A DNA stretch of 64,000 bases from Pseudogracilibacillus auburnensis (GCF_003201975.1 NZ_QJJQ01000005.1:1-64000); one strand, 5' to 3'; shown: positions 19,454-29,557, numbered from the stretch's first letter. Numbers and translations are program-made. Notes: a model not told the origin generated them from the sequence alone.

Positions 19454-20689
19454 CTAAGCATATAACGGATATTTTTTCGTAAGTGTCGTCACACGTTCGG
19501 ATACTTCCTGTAATATGCCTTCATTCTCTATATTTTTTAATGTTGTAGCAATAATTTGGGCAATTTCTTTCATGTCGTCTTCTTGAAATCCTCTTGTCGT
19601 TACTGCAGCTGTACCTACTCTTATTCCACTTGTAATAAATGGACTTTCTGTATCAAAAGGAATAGCATTTTTGTTGGTCGTTACCCCAACTTTATCTAGC
19701 GCTTCTTCAGCAACTTTTCCGGTTAAACCTAATTTTGAGACGTCAAGGAGTAATAAGTGATTATCCGTACCACCTGATACGATGCGAATTCCTTCTTCTG
19801 TTAATGCTTCTCCTAACGTTTTAGCATTCACAATAATTTGCTTTGCATACTGTTTAAAATCAGCTGACAATACTTCTTTAAAAGAAGTTGCCTTTGCCGC
19901 GATAATATGCATCAATGGACCACCTTGCACACCTGGGAAAACTTGCTTATCAATTTGTTTGGCATACTTTTCTTTACATAAAATAAGCCCGCCACGTGGA
20001 CCACGTAATGTTTTATGTGTTGTTGTCGTAACAAAGTCACAATATGGAACTGGATTTGGATGAAGCCCTGCTGCAACAAGTCCTGCAATATGCGCCATAT
20101 CTACAAACAAATATGCTCCTACTTCATCAGCAATATCGCGGAACCTTTTAAAGTCAATCGTTCTAGAGTATGCGCTAGCTCCTGCAACAATTAGCTTCGG
20201 CTTTACTTCTTTAGCCTTTTCTAAAATAGCATCATAATCAAGTTGCTCTGTCTCTTTATCCACACCGTATTCAACGAAATTGTATAAAATACCACTAAAA
20301 TTAACGGGACTACCATGTGTTAAATGTCCACCATGGCTTAGGTTCATTCCTAATACAGTGTCACCTTGTTCTAAAATAGAAAAATAGACTGCCATATTTG
20401 CTTGAGCACCCGAATGCGGCTGCACATTCGCATGTTCTGCACCAAAAATTTCTTTTGCACGATCCCTTGCTAAATTTTCCGCTACATCTACATGTTCACA
20501 ACCACCATAATAACGTCGTCCAGGATATCCTTCCGCATATTTATTCGTTAAAACGGATCCTGTAGCTTCCATCACTGCTTCTGACACAAAGTTTTCAGAT
20601 GCAATTAATTCAATATTATTTTGTTGGCGTTTTTTTTCCGCTTCAATTGCATCGTATATTTCACGGTCTGCCTCTTTTAAATGGTCCAT
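19454..20689 (-). CDS. glyA: Serine hydroxymethyltransferase
   Basis: PLP enzyme that interconverts serine and glycine with tetrahydrofolate, the main source of one-carbon units. The PLP lysine lies in [17 protein letters not shown] near residue 226. The N-terminal [20 protein letters not shown] and YYGGCEHVD strings bind folate and substrate. At 411 residues it is full length. A clear AGGAGG precedes the ATG. A PurR-like inverted repeat lies about 110 bp upstream, see the separate entry. Confidence 0.98.
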   Translation of the reverse strand: MDHLKEADREIYDAIEAEKKRQQNNIELIASENFVSEAVMEATGSVLTNKYAEGYPGRRYYGGCEHVDVAENLARDRAKEIFGAEHANVQPHSGAQANMAVYFSILEQGDTVLGMNLSHGGHLTHGSPVNFSGILYNFVEYGVDKETEQLDYDAILEKAKEVKPKLIVAGASAYSRTIDFKRFRDIADEVGAYLFVDMAHIAGLVAAGLHPNPVPYCDFVTTTTHKTLRGPRGGLILCKEKYAKQIDKQVFPGVQGGPLMHIIAAKATSFKEVLSADFKQYAKQIIVNAKTLGEALTEEGIRIVSGGTDNHLLLLDVSKLGLTGKVAEEALDKVGVTTNKNAIPFDTESPFITSGIRVGTAAVTTRGFQEDDMKEIAQIIATTLKNIENEGILQEVSERVTTLTKKYPLYA

Positions 20690-20791
20690 TTAGTTTTCGT
20701 TCCTCCTAAAAAAATGATTGAATGTATTTTCTATATCATAACAAAAATCAAAGTACTTTTACATAAATAGCTGTTATTTTACCGAAAAACC

Positions 20792-20826
20792 TGAACGATA
20801 ATCGTAATATTTTCGTTAACGTTCGT
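20792..20826 (-). promoter_or_regulatory. Candidate PurBox pair upstream of glyA
   Basis: TGAACGATAAT (20792-20802) and TTAACGTTCGT (20816-20826) are divergent half-sites of the GAACnnT type, 24 bp between GAAC and GTTC. B. subtilis PurR binds paired inverted PurBoxes and glyA belongs to its regulon there. This is a match by eye only. Confidence 0.5.
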
Positions 20827-20873
20827 GTATACGGCATTTTCTAGAAAAACAACAGCCCCTGACCATATGTTCG

Positions 20874-21422
20874 TTATTCATATTGTGCACGGACGCCACC
20901 AATTAGTTTCGGTCTTGTTCGTGCTGCTGTTACATGTGCATTACCAACCTTTTTTTGTTTCATCCTTATAGGAACTGCAACTTTTTTTAAATGCATCCCT
21001 ATCATTGTATCGCCAATATCAATTCCAGCATGTGCAGCTATTTCTTCTACAACTGTAGGTTGATTAAAGTGTCTATATGCATAAGATGCCATTGATCCAC
21101 CTGCAGTTGGAATTGGTATCACAGATACAGCATCTAGCTTAAGTTGTTCTCGCACTGAATTTTCTAATACTAGCGCACGATTTAGGTGTTCACAACATTG
21201 AAAGACTAAATGAATGTTTCTTTCATTGCTTAGTCGTTGGAGTGCTTCAAAAATAATTGCTGCTATTTCTTCACTACCCGAAGTTCCTATATGTTTTCCG
21301 GCCACTTCACTAGTGGAACATCCTATAACAAATAGATCATTTTCATTTACATCGTTTGACTCTAACCACTCGGCAACGATATGATCAATATCTACTTTTA
21401 CTTGTTTTAATAATTCTTCCAT
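20874..21422 (-). CDS. ywlG: YwlG/DUF436 family protein
   Basis: Conserved Firmicutes protein of unknown biochemical function (TIGR01440). The glycine- and threonine-rich IGCSTSEVAGKHIGTSGSEE block near residue 35 and HLVFQCCEHLNRALV near residue 78 identify the family. The usual position, between rpiB and glyA in the ywl cluster, is kept. The frame can be extended upstream by 23 codons, but GAGGGTG immediately before the ATG at 21422 fits the family start (MEELLKQVKVDI), giving 182 residues. Confidence 0.93.
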   Translation of the reverse strand: MEELLKQVKVDIDHIVAEWLESNDVNENDLFVIGCSTSEVAGKHIGTSGSEEIAAIIFEALQRLSNERNIHLVFQCCEHLNRALVLENSVREQLKLDAVSVIPIPTAGGSMASYAYRHFNQPTVVEEIAAHAGIDIGDTMIGMHLKKVAVPIRMKQKKVGNAHVTAARTRPKLIGGVRAQYE

Positions 21423-21487
21423 TTTTTCACCCTCACTTTTTCGCAAATATGACAAAAACATCCGCCTTTTTAGGGACGGATGGAGTT

Positions 21488-21928
21488 TCATTCATTCTCA
21501 TATGCCGAAATTTTATCAATTCTATTTAAATGCCGACCACCTTCAAACTCTGTTGTAAGCCATGTTTTTACAATTTCGCGGGCAAGTCCTGGTCCAATAA
21601 CGCGTTCTCCCATTGCTAATACATTCGAATCATTATGTTGCCTTGTTGCTTTCGCCGAAAATACATCATGTGTTAACGCACAACGAATGCCTTTTACCTT
21701 GTTGGCGGAAATAGAAATTCCGATCCCTGTTCCACAAATGAAAATTCCACGATCGAATTCACCACTCGCTACGCGTTTTGCTGCAGGAAGTGCATAATCA
21801 GGATAATCTACTGACGTTGTACAATCCGCTCCAGTGTCTTCATATTCATATCCTAATTCATCTAATACGCTTTTCACTTCATTTCTTAATGTCATGCCTG
21901 CATGGTCACCTGTGATAATTACTTTCAC
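21488..21928 (-). CDS. rpiB: Ribose-5-phosphate isomerase B
   Basis: Interconverts ribose 5-phosphate and ribulose 5-phosphate; RpiB/LacA family. Phosphate and sugar contacts are in ITGDHAGMTLRNEV at the start. The active-site cysteine is in GIFICGTGIGISISANK near residue 65. GTG at 21928 is chosen as start because AAGGGAG lies 9 bp upstream and it gives the family N-terminus; an ATG 7 codons earlier has no such site. Length is then 146 residues. Confidence 0.95.
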   Translation of the reverse strand: MKVIITGDHAGMTLRNEVKSVLDELGYEYEDTGADCTTSVDYPDYALPAAKRVASGEFDRGIFICGTGIGISISANKVKGIRCALTHDVFSAKATRQHNDSNVLAMGERVIGPGLAREIVKTWLTTEFEGGRHLNRIDKISAYENE

Positions 21929-21964
21929 AATGAAACACTCCCTTAACATCTAATTCAACATATA

Positions 21965-23254
21965 TTATACACTAAATTGATGAATTTGTTTGTTTAACTC
22001 TTCGGATTGTACTTCCAATTCTTGAGCTAACTTTTCAACATTATGAATCGTATTATCTTGTTCGACAATTGCAGCACTTACTTCTTGGGTTGCTGCGGAC
22101 GTTTCCTCAGCAATTGCAGCAACTTCTTGTGATTGCTGGACAGTTGATTGAATACAGTGTAATTGACGATTGACTAAGTCACGGATCGTAGCGACTTCAG
22201 CTGCAACTTCTGTGACAGAACTTGCCATATCCTCAATGGATTGATTCGTCAACTCCCCACTTTTTGCTTCTTGCTTTGCATTCGTTACATGTTCATTTAT
22301 TTTTTTCACGACGAGCGTAACATCATTTTGAATTGCAGTAATTAAGGATGAAATTTGCTGAACAGCTGAAGCACTCTCATCGGCAAGTTTCCGAATTTCA
22401 TCAGCAACAACTGCAAAACCTTGCCCATGCTCACCAGCCCGTGCAGCTTCAATCGAAGCATTTAATGCCAATAAATTCGTTTGTTCTGCTATTTCTCCAA
22501 CCATTGTGATGATCGTTTCCACTTGAAGTGCATTATCTTTTAATTTTTCTACATCCTTTAGAGAAACTTCTTGTTCATTTGCTAGTACTTGAATGCCTGT
22601 CACTAATTGATTAACAATTCGTTTACTTTCTAATAATGTTTCTAACATTGCTTCCGACTTATTTGTTGATTGTTCAGCCTTCGTTTGCACTTCTTCTGCT
22701 AAGTTTGTTGCCTCTTCCACCGCTTCAACTGTTTGTTGAATTGCTTCTGCAGCGCTTATTGCACCTTTTGAAATATCGTCCGTCGCTCCACTAATAGCAC
22801 CAGAATGTTTTGAGGCAAGTTCAGCTACTTCTTTCATATTGGATACCGCTTTGTTCGTATTATTAAAGTTATTGTCAATATTATGTACCATATTTTTAAT
22901 ATTTTTAAACATCTTGTCTACAGCAATACTTAATGCGCGAATTTCATCATCAGATCGCGGAACAATAATTGCTTGATTTAAATTACCTTCTGCAGCACTA
23001 GATGCAGCCTCTTCCAATCGCTGGAGTGGTTTAGTTAATAAACGTGCTGCAAAAAATGCTAGAATTCCAGACCAAATGATACCTAATAATAATGTGATGA
23101 TTAAAAACCACTCTTCTGAAATATTCCAAAAAGGGCTCACATAATCATATACAACATAAATAAAAAATGCACTACATGAATAGGTTATCATAGCTAATGT
23201 CGTCGTAAAAAAGACTAACTTCCTTTGTAAATTAAATCTGTACTTTCTCCTCAT
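21965..23254 (-). CDS. Methyl-accepting chemotaxis protein with minimal sensor region
   Basis: Chemoreceptor-type signalling protein. Two membrane segments (residues about 12-37 and 47-70) are separated by only about 10 residues, so there is no real extracellular ligand domain. A HAMP domain follows ([21 protein letters not shown]). The cytoplasmic signalling tip is the canonical [20 protein letters not shown] with [19 protein letters not shown]. It lies between rpiB and ywlE, a position with no chemoreceptor in B. subtilis. The input may be membrane state or an intracellular signal; this is a guess. Confidence 0.93.
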   Translation of the reverse strand: MRRKYRFNLQRKLVFFTTTLAMITYSCSAFFIYVVYDYVSPFWNISEEWFLIITLLLGIIWSGILAFFAARLLTKPLQRLEEAASSAAEGNLNQAIIVPRSDDEIRALSIAVDKMFKNIKNMVHNIDNNFNNTNKAVSNMKEVAELASKHSGAISGATDDISKGAISAAEAIQQTVEAVEEATNLAEEVQTKAEQSTNKSEAMLETLLESKRIVNQLVTGIQVLANEQEVSLKDVEKLKDNALQVETIITMVGEIAEQTNLLALNASIEAARAGEHGQGFAVVADEIRKLADESASAVQQISSLITAIQNDVTLVVKKINEHVTNAKQEAKSGELTNQSIEDMASSVTEVAAEVATIRDLVNRQLHCIQSTVQQSQEVAAIAEETSAATQEVSAAIVEQDNTIHNVEKLAQELEVQSEELNKQIHQFSV

Positions 23255-23271
23255 TTGACTTCCCCTCGCTA

Positions 23272-23730
23272 TTACTTCTCTATTTTTTTCATTAAATAAT
23301 AAATGTATTGCTCCAGTTCTAACAGAGTATTCCGATAAATATCTAGATTACCTCCAAAAGGGTCTCCAATATCTGTATTTATACATGTCGCTTCTTCCTG
23401 CTTATCCACATCCGCTACATATTCTCTCAATGTAAATAACTTTTTTTCAAATTGAGGATACTCTTGTATTAATATTTGTTTGTGTGCATTCGTCATTGTT
23501 AAAATGGTATCTGCCCAGTTCAACAGTTTCGTTGTGACCGATTGAGCATAATGGACTATGTCAATGTCTTTTTCTTTTAATACTTCAATCGTATTTTTAT
23601 TAGCTGATTCGTTTTCTTGCGCATAAATCCCGGCAGACTTCACCTCTACTTCTGGCATTTTACTCTTTAATAAAGCTTCTGCCATTGGACTTCGACAAGT
23701 GTTTCCTGTACAAACAAATAATATCTTCAT
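23272..23730 (-). CDS. ywlE: Protein-arginine phosphatase, YwlE type
   Basis: Low-molecular-weight phosphatase fold. The P-loop CTGNTCRSP starts at Cys8, and the general-acid aspartate is in [13 protein letters not shown] near residue 120. The Thr in the middle of the P-loop (CxGNTCR) is the residue that selects phosphoarginine over phosphotyrosine in B. subtilis YwlE, where tyrosine phosphatases carry Ile/Leu. McsB targets are the expected substrates. The start at 23730 gives the family N-terminus [10 protein letters not shown]; the frame continues 14 codons upstream without family similarity. Confidence 0.93.
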   Translation of the reverse strand: MKILFVCTGNTCRSPMAEALLKSKMPEVEVKSAGIYAQENESANKNTIEVLKEKDIDIVHYAQSVTTKLLNWADTILTMTNAHKQILIQEYPQFEKKLFTLREYVADVDKQEEATCINTDIGDPFGGNLDIYRNTLLELEQYIYYLMKKIEK

Positions 23731-23844
23731 TTTTTCCTCCGTAATATTTCTCTGTTTTAATATAACATACATTACATACTTTTGTTACTTAAATAGTCTA
23801 AATAGGCTATATTTTAAAATTATATTTAGGTGTAAATGACTATC

Positions 23845-24399
23845 TTAATAAAAAATACTGTTTAATCCAAAAAGAAACAAAATAATTCCACCAAGTACTT
23901 CACTATATACTCCAACAAACGAGTGAGCTTTCCTACCAATTAACATACCAATCCAAGCGAGAATCGTAGCTGAACAGCCAAAAAAGAAAATGATTAAAAT
24001 CGTTTTTATGCCAGTCATTCCGATGCTTACGCCAACTGGAAAACTGTCTACGCTTACCAAAAAAGCGACTGAAAGTAACTTAATTCCTTTGGGATTTATT
24101 TTAAAGTATGTTTTGGGATGAAATGCTGAAAAAATCATATAAGAACCAATAAAAACTAAAATAAATCCACTAATAACCGATGCGATATATTCTAATTTTA
24201 ATGAAATAAATTGACCGATCAAAATCCCCATAAGAGGCACAAAAATATGAAATAAACCAATAACGAGTCCAATAATCGCAATTCTTTTTAAACGGATGCT
24301 TTGCAGTCCAATTCCGAGACTTACCGAAAAACCATCCACACTTAATGCAAAAGACATTAATAGTAATGAGCCAATTCCTCCTAACCATTCAATAAACAT
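23845..24399 (-). CDS. mntP: Manganese efflux pump MntP
   Basis: Six-helix membrane exporter that lowers cytoplasmic Mn(II). Two pseudo-repeats are visible, each with the conserved acidic motif: MSFALSVDGFSVSLGIG near residue 15 and VAFLVSVDSFPVGVSIG near residue 110. The start at 24399 has AAGGAGG 7 bp upstream; a longer frame of 13 extra residues has none. Length is then 184, like YwlD of B. subtilis. It stands in the conserved ywlC-ywlD-ywlE order. Confidence 0.92.
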   Translation of the reverse strand: MFIEWLGGIGSLLLMSFALSVDGFSVSLGIGLQSIRLKRIAIIGLVIGLFHIFVPLMGILIGQFISLKLEYIASVISGFILVFIGSYMIFSAFHPKTYFKINPKGIKLLSVAFLVSVDSFPVGVSIGMTGIKTILIIFFFGCSATILAWIGMLIGRKAHSFVGVYSEVLGGIILFLFGLNSIFY

Positions 24400-24479
24400 G
24401 CACTTGCCTCCTTGTCCTTGCTTGTACAATTTATGCAAGGGGACAAGGAATTATGAAACGAAAGGAAGTACATAATAGT

Positions 24480-25484
24480 TTACAAAATGCTCGTTGCAGC
24501 TCGTTTAATTCGATCCATTACCGCACTACCAATCCCATTTATCGGCAAGGATTCACATATGACAACATCAATATCCCTTTTGTCTAGAGATCGTAATGAG
24601 TGATATAAATTCGCTGCAATTTCTTGATCATCTATACCAAGCGTAATTATTTTATCCGCTTGGATGCGATTTGCGGTTCTCTTGCTTACTAAAACACCGA
24701 CACGATGTCCTTTAGCCTTTTCCTGTTCGATTACTTGTTGCATATTTTTATCTTCTGACAGTAAAATTAATGGAACATCAGGAGCATAATGTTTATACTT
24801 TAGGCCGGGGGATTTTGGTTTATCTGCCTTTAATCCAGAAATAATATTTGCTTTTCCAACAACTTTTTCAATATCATCTTTTGTAATTTTACCAAGTCGT
24901 AATATGAGCGGGGTCTCTTTTGTACAATCAACAACAGTCGATTCGACTCCAACTTCTGCATTACCACCATCTAAAACAGCCGCAATTTTTCCATCTAAAT
25001 CATCAAGTACATGATCCGCAGTCGTCGGACTAGGTTTTCCAGAAGTATTTGCACTCGGGGCTGCAATCGGAATGTTGCATTCCTTTAACAGTCTATACGC
25101 AACTTTGTTATTCGGGATTCGAACTCCTACGGTCGATAAATTAGCTGTTACATTTGGGGCGACTTGGCCATTACTTTTCAATACATATGTAATTGGGCCT
25201 GGTGAAAACGTATCAATTAATTTTTCTACATAGGGTGGATAGTCTTTCACTAGAGCAAATAATTGTGTTTTTGTTGCTATATGAACGATTAACGGATTGT
25301 CACTAGGTCGTCCTTTTGCTGTAAATATTTTTTGGATAGCAAGTTCATTTGTTGCATCCGCACCTAGTCCGTAAACTGTTTCAGTTGGAAAGGCGACAAC
25401 TTCTCCTTTTTTTAATAATTGGGCTGCTTCTTTAATTAATTCTTCATCTATTTTGCTTTCAATGACAAGTCGTTTCGTCTTCAT
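24480..25484 (-). CDS. tsaC: Threonylcarbamoyl-AMP synthase, Sua5 type
   Basis: Makes threonylcarbamoyl-AMP for the t6A37 modification of ANN-decoding tRNAs. The N-terminal YrdC domain shows AFPTETVYGLGADATNE and AKGRPSDNPLIVH with PSANTSGKPSPT near residue 140. The C-terminal Sua5 domain follows from about residue 235 after the linker SPGLKYKHYAPDVPL. Start chosen at the ATG at 25484, 8-9 bp after CGAGG; another ATG two codons upstream is too close to that site. Equivalent to ywlC. Confidence 0.95.
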   Translation of the reverse strand: MKTKRLVIESKIDEELIKEAAQLLKKGEVVAFPTETVYGLGADATNELAIQKIFTAKGRPSDNPLIVHIATKTQLFALVKDYPPYVEKLIDTFSPGPITYVLKSNGQVAPNVTANLSTVGVRIPNNKVAYRLLKECNIPIAAPSANTSGKPSPTTADHVLDDLDGKIAAVLDGGNAEVGVESTVVDCTKETPLILRLGKITKDDIEKVVGKANIISGLKADKPKSPGLKYKHYAPDVPLILLSEDKNMQQVIEQEKAKGHRVGVLVSKRTANRIQADKIITLGIDDQEIAANLYHSLRSLDKRDIDVVICESLPINGIGSAVMDRIKRAATSIL

Positions 25485-25490
25485 ATCCAT

Positions 25491-25707
25491 TACCTCGTTT
25501 CTTCTACCTTTATTTTAGACGATATAATCTTCATGTACAAAAAAATGATATGATACTCCATCAGAAAAGCTTGAACTGGCGTATAATAGTATGCGAACAA
25601 TCGCCTGACTGTTCGATAAAAGCGCTAAAAAGTTGCTTATAGCGAAAGACGACAACTCCTCCGGGAATGCAGTCTAATTTGAATGATGAAATTGATTCAA
25701 ATACGAA
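25491..25707. other. Gap between tsaC and ywlB
   Basis: This gap shows small dispersed-repeat remnants only: CGATAAAAGCGCTAAAAAGT, a CAACTCCTCCGGGAA fragment of the hairpin-element body, and TGAATGATGAAATTGATTC shared with 774-792. I see no gene here. Confidence 0.4.
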
Positions 25708-25742
25708 AAAAGCTTGTACTATAAAAAATAGTGCAAGCTTTT
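25708..25742 (-). terminator. Terminator downstream of ywlB
   Basis: AAAAGCTTGTACTAT (25708-25722) and ATAGTGCAAGCTTTT (25728-25742) pair over 15 positions with one mismatch, with T-runs on the minus strand. Confidence 0.82.
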
Positions 25743-25776
25743 AAAAATTGTTATGTGCTTTTGTTGAGGGGGAAAC

Positions 25777-26181
25777 TTAACACACTTCGTAAGACCACCA
25801 ATGTCCTTTACGATTCGTTACATCTGTAAATTGTAGACTTTTTTCCGGTCGTAAAGAAAAGCTAAGAGATTCAAGTAAGAGGTCTGTTACAGGTTGTTCA
25901 CTATGAGCATAAATCACTTTCGCTTCCCTTTGTTTCGCAAACACTAAAATAAACTCTAGCAATACTGGTAACTTGACAGCTTCCGTTCTGATAATATATA
26001 ACTGCTTTAACCAATAAGCACCATTGTCTATTGATGCTAATTCAAAACAGCCGATAATTTTTTCGTCATACTCAACAACATATCCTGTTTCTAAAAGGGA
26101 TTTGATATCAATTTGGTGATTGTTTTCTAAAAATTGTTCAAGTCGCTCTTCTGATACGTGAGAAGCTTGAATAAGTTTCAT
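25777..26181 (-). CDS. ywlB: GNAT-like acetyltransferase, YwlB type
   Basis: Small protein with the outline of a GNAT N-acetyltransferase: GYVVEYDEKIIGCFELASID forms the beta2-beta4 region, and YWLKQLYIIRTEAVKLPVLL corresponds to beta4 plus the acetyl-CoA loop. The typical QxxGxG/A pocket is poorly conserved, so catalytic activity is not certain. It keeps the ywlB position between spoIIR and tsaC. The ribosome site GAGGTGG before the ATG is good. At 134 residues it is a little shorter than the B. subtilis protein. Confidence 0.75.
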   Translation of the reverse strand: MKLIQASHVSEERLEQFLENNHQIDIKSLLETGYVVEYDEKIIGCFELASIDNGAYWLKQLYIIRTEAVKLPVLLEFILVFAKQREAKVIYAHSEQPVTDLLLESLSFSLRPEKSLQFTDVTNRKGHWWSYEVC

Positions 26182-26237
26182 TCATTCCACCTCAATTATT
26201 CATTTTCTTCTTATACCATATGTTTATTTACATTAGA

Positions 26238-26903
26238 TTATGACAATCCGAGCCACTCAAATAGAAAAAATTTCACTTCAACCTCTTCCTCTTCATCCTC
26301 AATAGACTCCTCTGTTTCTTCGGTTTCTATAACAATACTTCCCTCGTGTTCTTCTTTTAGTTCTTCCGTTTCTTCCTCTGTTTTTTCGTCTGTTTCTCCT
26401 TCTGTTTCAACCGTGGTTCCATTAGAAAAGTCTAAAAAGCATAATGGGGGAAAAAGAACACACCACCAATTCGCCCCTTTCCCTTCACCTAACGAAATAA
26501 GTACAGCTTCATATTCTCCTGCCGGATATAAATAATCATCGTATATTTTGGTCGGAAACGTTACATTTGAGCGATATTCAACTGTAAATGCCTGATCTAC
26601 ACCTTCTCGTTGTAATGTTTGCGCAACGATTTTTTCTATTTCTGGAACACTAGCATCAATTACACGTCTACCTTCTTCAATGTCATCGATATATTGAACT
26701 AATTCAGAAATATAAGCATTCACATCGTCACGGACAATTCGTTTTATTTGTTGATCTTCTTCAGCATCACTATTCGCTAAAATTCTTAGGCGAATTGCAT
26801 CATCTGGAATTGCTTGAAATGTTTCTTCCGATTGAACTTCTTGAACTTGTAAAATAAAAACAACAAAAACTAGTAATATAATAAAAATAATTCCCTTTTT
26901 CAT
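26238..26903 (-). CDS. spoIIR: Stage II sporulation protein R
   Basis: Secreted forespore signal that triggers SpoIIGA processing of pro-sigmaE in the mother cell. A signal peptide or anchor (GIIFIILLVFVVFIL) is followed by the family core: AIRLRILANSDAEEDQQIKR and the DDVNAYI helix, then GEYEAVLISLGEGKGANWWCVLFPPLCFLD. The conserved NWWCVLFPPLCF is diagnostic. A strongly acidic Glu/Thr stretch of about 45 residues fills the C-terminal part, longer than usual. Start taken at the ATG at 26903 downstream of GTGGGGG, giving MKKGI. It indicates a spore-forming lineage. Confidence 0.95.
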   Translation of the reverse strand: MKKGIIFIILLVFVVFILQVQEVQSEETFQAIPDDAIRLRILANSDAEEDQQIKRIVRDDVNAYISELVQYIDDIEEGRRVIDASVPEIEKIVAQTLQREGVDQAFTVEYRSNVTFPTKIYDDYLYPAGEYEAVLISLGEGKGANWWCVLFPPLCFLDFSNGTTVETEGETDEKTEEETEELKEEHEGSIVIETEETEESIEDEEEEVEVKFFLFEWLGLS

Positions 26904-26971
26904 TGTCTTATCCCCCACAATCATTTACAACCAGTATGGACAGGATGAAGATGAAATAAACAAACAAATTT

Positions 26972-27835
26972 TTATAATTGGGCGGAAATAATTCTATCTC
27001 GATTGTTTATATCTTTTATTGTCTTTATTTCACTATAAGGAAATTGTTGGTTTATCAGTGATGTAACAGCAGTTGCTTGATCATACCCGATTTCAAAGCA
27101 GAGTAGCCGTTCCCCGAATTCCTCTAGCTTTTTTGTTTGTGAGATTATTTTTTCATAGGCTTCTAACCCATTCCTGTTGGCAAACAATGCAATGGCTGGA
27201 TCATAATTTTTCACTGTATCTAATAGTCCTTCTTTATCAGCTTCCTTAATATAAGGAGGATTGGATACGATGATATGAGGATTGATCCTCTGTTCGCATA
27301 TTGGTCTAAGAAAATCTCCTTGTGAAAAGTGAACAGAAGCTTGATGGATTTCCGCGTTCTTTTTTGCCATTTGTAAGGCTGTTGTTGATATATCGGTAGC
27401 ATAAATGATCGCGTTCGAAAGTTCTAATGCTAATGTAATGGCAATCACACCACTTCCCGTACCAATGTCAACAATTGTAATGGGTGATGGAAAACATTTT
27501 TTTCGTACTTGCTGAATAACATGTTCCACAAGTTCTTCTGTTTCTGGACGAGGAATCAACACATGTTGATTCACTTGAAATCTTCGCCCATAAAAATATT
27601 CATATCCAGTTAAATGTTGTACAGGTACTCCAGTAAAGGCATGCTCTTTCACATCTGCCTTAAATTTTTCCTGTACAACTAAAGGTACTTCTTCCTGCAT
27701 CATCGTATAAAAATGAGACCTTGCCACTTGTAAATGATGTTGTAATAAAATTTCTGCCACTTTTTCTTCACGATTATACTTTTTTAAAAAAGAAAAAGCC
27801 CATGAGAGGACTTCATATTGTTTTTCTATGGCCAT
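26972..27835 (-). CDS. prmC: Peptide chain release factor N5-glutamine methyltransferase
   Basis: SAM-dependent enzyme that methylates the GGQ glutamine of release factors. The SAM motif is VDIGTGSGVIAITLA near residue 115 and the catalytic NPPY is in IIVSNPPYI near residue 185. The N-terminal substrate-binding helical domain (residues about 1-85) is complete. Start set at the ATG at 27835, 1 bp after the prfA stop, with AGGTGA inside the end of prfA; a GTG three codons upstream overlaps prfA. The tight link to its substrate gene prfA indicates cotranslation. Confidence 0.95.
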   Translation of the reverse strand: MAIEKQYEVLSWAFSFLKKYNREEKVAEILLQHHLQVARSHFYTMMQEEVPLVVQEKFKADVKEHAFTGVPVQHLTGYEYFYGRRFQVNQHVLIPRPETEELVEHVIQQVRKKCFPSPITIVDIGTGSGVIAITLALELSNAIIYATDISTTALQMAKKNAEIHQASVHFSQGDFLRPICEQRINPHIIVSNPPYIKEADKEGLLDTVKNYDPAIALFANRNGLEAYEKIISQTKKLEEFGERLLCFEIGYDQATAVTSLINQQFPYSEIKTIKDINNRDRIISAQL

Positions 27836-27836
27836 A

Positions 27837-28907
27837 TTAATCACCTATATGTTCGAGTTGTTTCGTTTGATCATCCATTAATAAAGCATCAATAAATTCA
27901 TCTAATTTCCCTGCCAAAATTTGGTCTAGTTTTTGAATTGTTAGTCCAATACGGTGGTCTGTTACTCTATTTTGTGGGAAGTTATATGTCCTGATTCTTT
28001 CTGAACGATCTCCCGTTCCTACCGCTGATTTTCTCGATTCATCATATTCCGCTTGAGCTTCTTGTTGATACTTATCGTAAAGTCTTGCTCTTAGTACTTT
28101 CATCGCTTTTTCTTTGTTTTTTATTTGTGACTTTTCATCTTGACAAGACACAACTATTCCAGTCGGTTCATGAGTAAGTCTAACAGCAGACATCGTCGTA
28201 TTGACACTTTGCCCACCTGGACCACTAGATGCAAAGCGATCGACTCGAATATCTGCTTCATTTAGTTCTATTTCAACATCTTCTGCTTCTGGAAGAACTG
28301 CAACAGTTGCTGTCGATGTATGTACCCGTCCACTTGCTTCTGTTTCTGGTACACGCTGAACACGGTGCGCTCCATTCTCAAACTTTAGTCTTGAAAATGC
28401 ACCTTTTCCATTGATCATAAAAATAATCTCTTTAAATCCACCAACACCCGTTGTATGCGCCTCAATCACTTCCGTTTTCCAACGATTTGCTTCCGCAAAC
28501 CGAGAGTACATTCGATATAAATCTCCAGCAAAAAGTGCCGCTTCATCTCCCCCAGCTGCAGCCCTAATTTCCATAATAACGTTTTTCTCATCATTTGGAT
28601 CTTTAGGGAGTAAAAGAACTTTCATTGTTTCTTCCAATTGCTCATTACGCTTGGTTAATTCATCGATTTCTGCCTTTACCATTTCCATCATATCTGCATC
28701 TAAGTCATCGGCTAACATTTCTTTTGCATCGGTTAATTCTGTTTGATTATTTTTATATTCTCGATACGCAACGACCGCATCTTCTAAGTCTGACTGTTCT
28801 TTTGAGTAGTCACGTAATTTATTTGGATCGCTAATTACTTCAGGGTCACTTAATAATTCATTTAGTTTATTATATCGATCTTCTAATGACTGTAACCTCT
28901 CTAGCAT
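27837..28907 (-). CDS. prfA: Peptide chain release factor 1
   Basis: Terminates translation at UAA and UAG. The GGQ motif is in [17 protein letters not shown] near residue 230, and the class-specific domain lies between the helical N-terminal region and [20 protein letters not shown]. The C-terminal [13 protein letters not shown] block is intact. The length of 356 is standard. A ribosome site (AGAGGTG) precedes the ATG. In B. subtilis tdk lies just upstream; here a repeat cluster takes that place. Confidence 0.98.
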   Translation of the reverse strand: MLERLQSLEDRYNKLNELLSDPEVISDPNKLRDYSKEQSDLEDAVVAYREYKNNQTELTDAKEMLADDLDADMMEMVKAEIDELTKRNEQLEETMKVLLLPKDPNDEKNVIMEIRAAAGGDEAALFAGDLYRMYSRFAEANRWKTEVIEAHTTGVGGFKEIIFMINGKGAFSRLKFENGAHRVQRVPETEASGRVHTSTATVAVLPEAEDVEIELNEADIRVDRFASSGPGGQSVNTTMSAVRLTHEPTGIVVSCQDEKSQIKNKEKAMKVLRARLYDKYQQEAQAEYDESRKSAVGTGDRSERIRTYNFPQNRVTDHRIGLTIQKLDQILAGKLDEFIDALLMDDQTKQLEHIGD

Positions 28908-29270
28908 AATTGGACACCTCTTTGTACATCAAAGTATAAATATATAATAACAGTATACACTATTTTTTTACATTCCTATGTATGATCTAAGCAAAAAATC
29001 ATTTTACTTGGCCGGTTTATTCTTATATCATTCTCTCCAACATGATTAGTTATTAACTCAACTTTCGCAGATTGAAATTGACAAAAAAGCCTTCATAGAA
29101 TGAAGTGGGATGAAGATACAACGCTCGAGTTGATTTCGGATTAACTGTTTGCTCTAAGCAGTCAGTGTACATCTAGACTCTACCTGCCCTTTTCGTTAAG
29201 TTTATTGTTATTAGCACGCATTTGAAATATTCTGTGCAGTAACTTTGAATGGTGAATGTCCTATCGCTAC

Positions 29271-29447
29271 GGAAATGCACTACACTTTCACCACAGGGCA
29301 TAAGAGCGACATCTATTCAACCTGCGCTATCGCTTGCTTTCACAGTGTCTCCTTTACCGTGGGCGGCTGATGAGCCTCCTCACTCGCTTTGCTCGTTGTG
29401 GGGTCTCATCTAGGCCTATCTTCCCACAGGAGTCTCCGTGCATTTCC
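29271..29447. repeat. Hairpin-arm interspersed element, copy F
   Basis: Arms GGAAATGCAC (29271-29280) and GTGCATTTCC (29438-29447) are perfect inverted repeats. The body (GGGCGGCTGATGAGCCTCC, GTGGGGTCTCATC, CCCACAGGAGTCTC) matches copy B closely. An extra segment at 29281-29350 recurs inverted at 57975-58045. Confidence 0.87.
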
Positions 29448-29496
29448 TTCGCTAGTAGTGTGCTAATAAACAGTACGATACACGTGCTTCTACTAT

Positions 29497-29557
29497 TTCG
29501 GTGGCTGTTTGGAGCGGAGAATCATTGACTCCTACAGGAAAGCACGAAGCCACTGAA
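29497..29557. repeat. Short hairpin-arm element
   Basis: TTCGGTGGCT (29497-29506) and AGCCACTGAA (29548-29557) pair at 9 of 10 positions around a shortened body, GACTCCTACAGGAAAGC. It looks like a deletion derivative of the family. A further small hairpin, GGCATG/CATGCC, lies at 29606-29622. Confidence 0.65.
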
